In this document: piece by piece, positions 23,801 to 27,915 of the stretch
Numbering within the stretch: the first letter of the stretch is position 1
Layout: every line of letters begins with the position of its first letter
Assembly: GCA_003452965.1 (NCBI GenBank)
Contig: DMMW01000077.1
Coordinates: 360 to 28,274 of the forward strand
Direction of reading: 5' to 3'
From: Elusimicrobiota bacterium
GTDB lineage: Bacteria; Elusimicrobiota; UBA8919
DNA: 27,915 bases
The notes under the pieces: model-generated
Seen by the model: only the letters and a program-made list of their open reading frames with translations
What the model was told of the DNA's origin: nothing
The model's database searches: none
Position numbers and translations under genes: made by a program

Positions 23801-25493
23801 AATACCGTATATCATAAAAACTTGCCGTACCCGCAACCCCATCGTCACCCGGTGCTGTCCACTGAATCACAACTGTAACACTACTAACATCCAGCATAGA
23901 TAAATTACCTATCCTTGAAGGCGCCGTTACATCAGGAATTGTATATTCGTATCTGCCAATATCGGGCTTGGACCCAAAATACGGCAGACCAACATCATAT
24001 CCCTTATCTATCAAAGAACTATATGACAATAGCGTATAGTATGTGTCATAGCGTTCACCGGTTTTTGTAATTTTTGGATCCGTATTCTCCAAATTGTTTC
24101 CGAACGAAACACCAAGAGAATAATTGCCTCTAATCGTATTATATAAACAGTTATATCTTACCTCCGAATTAGTAATACTAACGCTCGGCGAGGTATTAAT
24201 AAGACTTGCGTTAATACCGTTTTCGGTCATAAAAATATTATTTTTAATCTTAAAACCGCTTAATGGTCCGTAAGAACCGCTATTCGACTCAACACTAACC
24301 CCCACAGGAACATTACCATTAACACTATCAAAAACATTATTATACAATCCGACATTAGTTATTGAACAATTCAAATTATTAACCGGATTTTTGCTTACGG
24401 TAATCAACAATTGGTTAACGAGCTGATTAAAAAAAGTATTATTATGGATATAAACATTATTAATATCTTTCTTTCCAAAAATATTAATACCATGTCCAAA
24501 TCCTGAAATATAATTGTTATACAACTCAACATCAGAAGCAACCAGTTCAACGGCTTCCTTTTGTGCGGTTCCCGTAAAAATAAGTTTGTTATCATGTACT
24601 TTTATGCTACTTGTTCCACTTAATTTGCTACCATACACAAAAGAAAACCGTCCGTTACAATTATTACTATATATCTCACAATCGTTATAAACATTAGATA
24701 ATTTAATCGCAAAATCCGAACCAGCATCAGTATCAATAATCGGGACATTAATATTACAATTATATATTTTCAGACCTTTGAACCAACCATAATCTAAATA
24801 AGTAATTCCATATCCCCTATTTTCTGAAATTGTAATATCATGAACAACAGCATTCTCAAGATGTGCCAACTGCAACACACCAGATGACCAACCTCCCATA
24901 TCCCGCGAACAATTATTGAAACTAAGATTATAAGCCTGAAATCCCACAAGGTAGGTATCTGGTCCTACATGTTCTTGCGCTGCGCCGCCAGATGTAACAT
25001 CTACACCTGAAAAATAAATTTCTGAAAAAACAATATCGTGAATTATGACATTATGTCTGCCTTTAATCTTTATACCGGAATAAAGTGTTTTGCTGTTACC
25101 ATCTATCTTGAAATTACTTAACATCTGATTACCATATTGGATGGGACTTGCCTGTAAACTTATAAGAGGAATGCTATTAAGATTAGAATTAAGAATATTT
25201 CCTTTAAGAATTGTATTATTTGATCCTGCACCTTCTATATTAACTCCAGTCGGCACTTCTGATGTTTGTATTTCTGTAAAAATACCTGCATTTAAATGAA
25301 TTGTATTCCCTAAATTAGCAGGCACACGGGTTACAGCATATGCCAATGTCTTCCATGGTCTACTCTGATTCCCCGTACCTGAAGTATCATTTCCATTCAC
25401 ATCAACATAAAAAATTGCTCCTCTCAAATGAGAAAGAGCACAAAAAAACACTATTAACGTAAAAATAATCTTCTTTTTATTTTTTTTTAACAT
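20847..25493 (-). CDS. Large secreted beta-helix/Fn3 surface protein with FlgD-like tail
   Basis: This 1548-residue protein has a signal peptide (1-26), then a right-handed beta-helix region to about residue 515 that opens with the DUF1565-like phrase FYVDVNGNDTSGTGNQSRPW. Next come several fibronectin type III-like modules; the first two share T-A-x-GDDG-x-x-GTA and a Y-x-I-R-Y strand. A glycine/serine linker sits at about 1062-1082, followed by another Fn3-like module, a loop-rich segment with DEDNDGRTDDND (calcium-binding-like), and a C-terminal FlgD-like/type IX sorting-type domain starting VYPNPYKPSIG and ending in a basic tail. Such proteins are exported to the cell surface; the beta-helix suggests polysaccharide binding or cleavage, but no catalytic residues can be named. 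The ATG at 25493 lacks a clear ribosome binding site. A strong promoter lies about 100 bases upstream. Confidence 0.9.
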   Translation of the reverse strand: MLKKNKKKIIFTLIVFFCALSHLRGAIFYVDVNGNDTSGTGNQSRPWKTLAYAVTRVPANLGNTIHLNAGIFTEIQTSEVPTGVNIEGAGSNNTILKGNILNSNLNSIPLISLQASPIQYGNQMLSNFKIDGNSKTLYSGIKIKGRHNVIIHDIVFSEIYFSGVDVTSGGAAQEHVGPDTYLVGFQAYNLSFNNCSRDMGGWSSGVLQLAHLENAVVHDITISENRGYGITYLDYGWFKGLKIYNCNINVPIIDTDAGSDFAIKLSNVYNDCEIYSNNCNGRFSFVYGSKLSGTSSIKVHDNKLIFTGTAQKEAVELVASDVELYNNYISGFGHGINIFGKKDINNVYIHNNTFFNQLVNQLLITVSKNPVNNLNCSITNVGLYNNVFDSVNGNVPVGVSVESNSGSYGPLSGFKIKNNIFMTENGINASLINTSPSVSITNSEVRYNCLYNTIRGNYSLGVSFGNNLENTDPKITKTGERYDTYYTLLSYSSLIDKGYDVGLPYFGSKPDIGRYEYTIPDVTAPSRIGNLSMLDVSSVTVVIQWTAPGDDGVAGTASFYDIRYSNVYSEVSNWSESASKCGSELMPTEAGNIQAYKIKDLTPDTVYYVGIKVGDEVPNWSDVSNVLAVKTDVIPDTVPPGKIVDLAVSDYDSTSITLGWTAVGDDGSSGTANKYEIRRYNVLINDSNWALATVCDNAITVKSTGSNESFIVDGLTPNTAYYFAVKSADEVPNWSLVSNSVGATTLETGNNKPQVSDLAQSTIVGQPLGWGGWTTQQKKTTIFTISDKDEGNTFQYNIQFSLSSDFSSLYIDSIQPDTAILNSGATCYITSVLPEGRWFWRVRAIDNTGRYSDFASGTVLDNNNFGIDLSPPVSTLMSRIDTYITSATIIVSAADGLSGLNSVPDKIKYTKSQNFDTGSVIESDWFDVNGIYVEGLEPNTTYYFQAKTRDVLNNESSWTGTYNKVTKCNFPEVTWGEVYASSISIGWTNSVPGNPDKTRYLVELSSTNFKPGTVMVWSETTCDASGITIYGLYPRTVYWARVSAINYSNEASVTILGNSKITLSAGGTGSGGGSGGGGSGGGYNDMLPPDEVNDLMATPLGENKIKLDWLESTSDDIKNYMVYMSTGDMDYTTPSYIVSSTQTEITIDDLIDGQEYKFVVRAVDEYGNEDMNTDIVTETAVEDLLDRTLTRLSTPTNGVKISGTNVLLLAENLLGATTNIKEVTFEYRKVGDTDWTAVPVPIHVKGQSNPDTGYPYYMQWDVSSIANNQQLNLRARVTNVNGVEEEQPGYITIKIDHVDPDILETVDHKYERVDNRKLNIVRILDTYSNTLGSVKISTGVLVYGATDKIKIIMDPSDAPTVDENLIRIGYTYKIEFESGQTFFFEDLEISLPYKDEDNDGRTDDNDVLSNKLAIYTYNGEKVKWSKITSSRLNKMIKIVTCKTNHLSFFGVFAVVQSELVMAHVYPNPYKPSIGHTKIFFTNLTSHSKIQIFNTSGELVYQDERDTPLGELTWDTNNNDLKPVASGVYIFMIINDINQMKRGKLAIIR

Positions 25494-25590
25494 ATATTAT
25501 TTTTACAAACATAAAATTCCCATTAGTGAATTGCACATTGGGCAAATTAAAAAAATATTTTTAGTTGAATCTCCATTATCCTCTCCAATA

Positions 25591-25619
25591 AGTATAAAGA
25601 ACATATCTATTTATGTCAA
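25591..25619 (-). promoter_or_regulatory. Sigma-70 promoter of surface protein gene
   Basis: On the minus strand TTGACA (25614-25619) is followed by a 17-base spacer and TATACT (25591-25596), one mismatch from the consensus -10. Transcription would start near 25584, giving a leader of about 90 bases before the surface protein ATG. Confidence 0.8.
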
Positions 25620-25667
25620 GGTCTTTTTAAAACTCAAAAAATAATATTTTTTTCCAACAAACAAAAT

Positions 25668-25691
25668 AACCACTGATAATTTTCAGCGGTT
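25668..25691. terminator. Putative bidirectional terminator hairpin
   Basis: AACCACTGA (25668-25676) pairs with TCAGCGGTT (25683-25691) with one A-C mismatch and a 6-base loop. A T-run follows on the plus strand, and on the minus strand the hairpin is followed by TTATTTTG. It lies in a 415-base gap without a recognised gene, between the lipoprotein operon and the promoter of the surface protein, so on the minus strand it would end the lipoprotein operon transcript. The rest of the gap (25692-25908) is AT-rich with nothing recognised. Confidence 0.6.
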
Positions 25692-25908
25692 TTTACATTT
25701 CCATTTATGGGGTCAAAAGTTAAAAGCTATTAGAACCTGTTTACTGCAACAAACTAATTATTCTATGTATAATTTTGTTAGAAATTGGTAGTTACCCCAC
25801 ACTACTACTCACGGTATATTTCTAGAGATAATTCTTTTTGTTTGCTTCCAACCTGTTGTAAAACACAATTTTATTAAAATTATTTTTTCTTTTTTTATTT
25901 ATTTCTAA

Positions 25909-26670
25909 TTATTCATTATTTTTAGCATCTTCATATGTTTCGGTTGTAAGTAATTTTTTTATATTATCCACAGCAAATATTAAAAATGTTTGATCTTTTG
26001 GATTACCCTGTTTTCCTTGCCTTTGTAATGATTTATATTTATAATACCGTCCAAGATATTCTTTAAATAATTTATTTAACTCTTTAACCAATTGTTTTCT
26101 TTCACTTATAGATATTTTAAAAGGTATCTGTCCTTTAGGATTTTCTATTTTTGGTGGCTCAACAATAACATATAATAAATATCCAGATGATATAGTAATT
26201 AATTCAAAACCTTTTTTAGTTTGAGCTTTGAACTTTGCTAGTTCATAATCTTGATTTTCAGAATGGTCTGTATTAAGATTAGTCATTTTTTTCATCATTT
26301 CTATAAGATTATTATTAGAATCTATTAATAAATCTATTCCAGTAATTATACCCTTACTAACTGTATTAATAAATTCATTTTCATTTTTTAAATACTTAAC
26401 CATATAAGATTTTGCTTCTTCATATTTGTTATTCGAATTAATAAGAGCAGACATGGAATCTACGAAGTTATCTGTTTTACCTGAATCGTCTTCATAGCTT
26501 AAAGCCCATTGACAATAATATAAAGAGCTGATAAGGTTCCAAGTAAATTCAAATTCTTTTCCATTTTCTATCTTAATTATCCCAGAATTGTTTTTTGACC
26601 ATAATAATCCTAAAGTAGTAAACACAATTAATAATACCAGTATTTTTCTCAAAACTCCTCCTATTATCAT
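25909..26670 (-). CDS. Hypothetical exported protein
   Basis: I do not recognise this 253-residue protein. A signal peptide or membrane anchor lies near the N-terminus (RKILVLLIVFTTLGLLW), and the rest is rich in charged residues with predicted helical character (for example LNKLFKEYLGRYYKYKSLQR). The ATG at 26670 has no ribosome binding site, but GGAGGA lies inside its first codons, 4-5 bases before a TTG at 26652-26650. A start at that TTG, giving a normal signal peptide beginning MRKILVLL, is therefore likely. It follows the small membrane protein by 5 bases and is the last gene of the three-gene unit with the CsgG-like lipoprotein, suggesting a joint envelope role that is not identified. 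Confidence 0.7.
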   Translation of the reverse strand: MIIGGVLRKILVLLIVFTTLGLLWSKNNSGIIKIENGKEFEFTWNLISSLYYCQWALSYEDDSGKTDNFVDSMSALINSNNKYEEAKSYMVKYLKNENEFINTVSKGIITGIDLLIDSNNNLIEMMKKMTNLNTDHSENQDYELAKFKAQTKKGFELITISSGYLLYVIVEPPKIENPKGQIPFKISISERKQLVKELNKLFKEYLGRYYKYKSLQRQGKQGNPKDQTFLIFAVDNIKKLLTTETYEDAKNNE

Positions 26671-26675
26671 TTAGT

Positions 26676-26981
26676 TTATTTTTTTGATTTTTTTAATGCA
26701 AAAAAAGAAATAAATAAGAATATTGCAGTAATAATATCAATGTATTTCCATATATCTCTTGTTAAATGCATTGGTAAAATCGGATTAAACAAAAAAGTTA
26801 CTATTCCAAAAATCCACATCAAATTAATTTTATTATTATTTCTTGCTTTAAAAATACCATATAGTGCTGTTATACAAACAATAATTCGTAATAAGTTGTA
26901 AAATCCATAAGGATGTTTGTCTATAGCACTTAATAACATTATTATTGAAATTACTCTTAATAAAACAAAAATTATTTTCAT
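26676..26981 (-). CDS. Small membrane protein, DUF6804-like
   Basis: The 101-residue product has about four hydrophobic segments with the pattern GFYNLLRIIVCITALYG, INLMWIFGIVTFLFNPILPM and DIITAIFLFISFFAL. The WIFG...LFNPI.P-H-L-R-IW phrase matches what I recall of the DUF6804 family of small membrane proteins with no known function; this recollection should be checked by profile search. Its ATG overlaps the stop codon of the lipoprotein gene by one base (TAATG), so translation is coupled. It is followed 5 bases later by the hypothetical exported protein. Confidence 0.7.
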   Translation of the reverse strand: MKIIFVLLRVISIIMLLSAIDKHPYGFYNLLRIIVCITALYGIFKARNNNKINLMWIFGIVTFLFNPILPMHLTRDIWKYIDIITAIFLFISFFALKKSKK

Positions 26982-27847
26982 TATTTATTTGATTTTCTTA
27001 ATTTAACTTTTTCCAATAACTGTTTAGTTTGTTCATGACTGGAATCAAGTTTTAGATTTTCTTCTAATTCAATAATTGCTTTATCATATTCACCTGAATT
27101 ATAAAATCTAACTGCTTCAGTATAATGCTGGCTCATAAGTTTTTGTTTATCTTGATTTCTTTGTCTTTCTGCTTCTTTTTTTTCTAGTTTGGCGGTATTT
27201 TCTCCTTTAGTGATTTGAGGATTCACAGTAATAGATTTACCAAGATTTGCTTCATTATTAATAATTTTATTTTCTCCATCAAGTAATTGTCTTATATTTG
27301 AAGAAATTGTATCAATTATTGTTTTGACGCTAATTGGACTTTCTTGACTATTGATTAAAGTAATACTGAGTAAAACTTCAGCATTCTCAGTTTTTACTAA
27401 TCTAAAAGTAGCTTTATCAATACCATCATAATACGTTGGTATTATATACGTTATTAGAAGTGCATCTACACCTAATAGCTCTCCTGCTTTTTTAATAGAG
27501 GTTTTATCAAGTGTACCGAAGTCTATTCCTTGAACCCGTTCTTTAGTTTTTTCATCTTTAACTGCTCCTGAAAGATCTAATTTAATTTCTTTAAAAATTC
27601 CTTCTAATTGAGAGCGTTCTACAACTGTGAAACCCAAATCTAAAAATTCTGTGATTAATGCTCTGGGTAAAAAATTTGGTGATCCAATCCAATACCAGTT
27701 TTCTGGTATAACTGCTATTTTAATATTGTTGTTAATTTGAGCATTTTCACTTTTTACAGTTTTCATATAAAATTTTGGTGTTGTAACACAACCGATAAAC
27801 AATATCACAAACAAAAACATTATTAAACTTAAAAACTTTTTAATCAT
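26981..27847 (-). CDS. CsgG-like lipoprotein with C-terminal TPR
   Basis: The 288-residue protein begins with a lipoprotein signal peptide and lipobox LFIGC with Cys20 as the lipidation site. The central part resembles the CsgG/DUF799 group of outer-membrane lipoproteins: IKIAVIPENWYW, then LITEFLDLGFTVVERSQLEGI and AGELLGVDALLITYI. The last 50 residues, after a charged KKEAERQRNQDKQK helix, form one tetratricopeptide repeat (HYTEAVRFYNSGEYDKAIIE, then LEENLKLDSSHEQ). CsgG itself forms the curli export pore; this fused TPR variant is different and its partner is unknown. A very strong AAAGGAGGAGG ribosome binding site precedes the ATG. It heads the three-gene unit; the promoter lies close to or beyond the window end. 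Confidence 0.78.
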   Translation of the reverse strand: MIKKFLSLIMFLFVILFIGCVTTPKFYMKTVKSENAQINNNIKIAVIPENWYWIGSPNFLPRALITEFLDLGFTVVERSQLEGIFKEIKLDLSGAVKDEKTKERVQGIDFGTLDKTSIKKAGELLGVDALLITYIIPTYYDGIDKATFRLVKTENAEVLLSITLINSQESPISVKTIIDTISSNIRQLLDGENKIINNEANLGKSITVNPQITKGENTAKLEKKEAERQRNQDKQKLMSQHYTEAVRFYNSGEYDKAIIELEENLKLDSSHEQTKQLLEKVKLRKSNK

Positions 27848-27915
27848 AACCTCCTCCTTTTTTATAGTGTTACTGGTCTATATATTTACTTATTTACTTT
27901 TAATCTGTTTTATTG

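Overview
The window is AT-rich bacterial chromosome in which every supported gene lies on the minus strand, so transcription runs from high to low coordinates. LolA-like and RodZ-like proteins, a CsgG-like lipoprotein and a secreted protein with a FlgD-like C-terminal domain point to a diderm (Gram-negative type) bacterium. The short intergenic palindromes and FlgD-type tail resemble uncultured candidate phyla such as the Omnitrophota/Elusimicrobiota neighbourhood. That placement is inference only; no rRNA or tRNA is present to settle it.

Right end (about 27.9-25.5 kb): a three-gene unit encodes a CsgG-like lipoprotein with a TPR tail, a small DUF6804-like membrane protein and an unknown exported protein. 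A hairpin terminator follows. Next (25.6-19.3 kb), a near-consensus promoter precedes a 1548-residue surface protein (beta-helix, Fn3-like modules, glycine linker, FlgD-like tail), then a possible 28-residue membrane peptide and a PAS sensor histidine kinase ending at an intrinsic terminator. A block of palindromes separates these from the next unit.

Middle (18.96-14.66 kb): four tightly packed genes form an apparent operon: unknown membrane-anchored protein, radical SAM protein with a B12-binding-like N-terminus, type III polyketide synthase, and sorbosone-dehydrogenase-like protein. It is the best candidate for an undescribed pathway. It abuts a 5'-truncated GAPDH remnant, followed by sodC, an M50 protease with CBS domains, and a truncated pyruvate kinase start that overlaps the protease stop. 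This suggests an older gap-sodC-M50-pyk operon that has lost its glycolytic genes.

Left part (12.2-1.86 kb): a consensus promoter drives rpsO-pnp-accB-DUF2582. Downstream are uppP-ftsK-lolA, rodZ-pgsA, pgpA-MBL hydrolase and a XerC/D recombinase. Many of these genes overlap or nearly touch, and they cover translation, RNA decay, fatty-acid synthesis, peptidoglycan and phospholipid synthesis, and chromosome segregation. At the far left a DUF2142 membrane protein is flanked on both sides by related GC-richer repeats.
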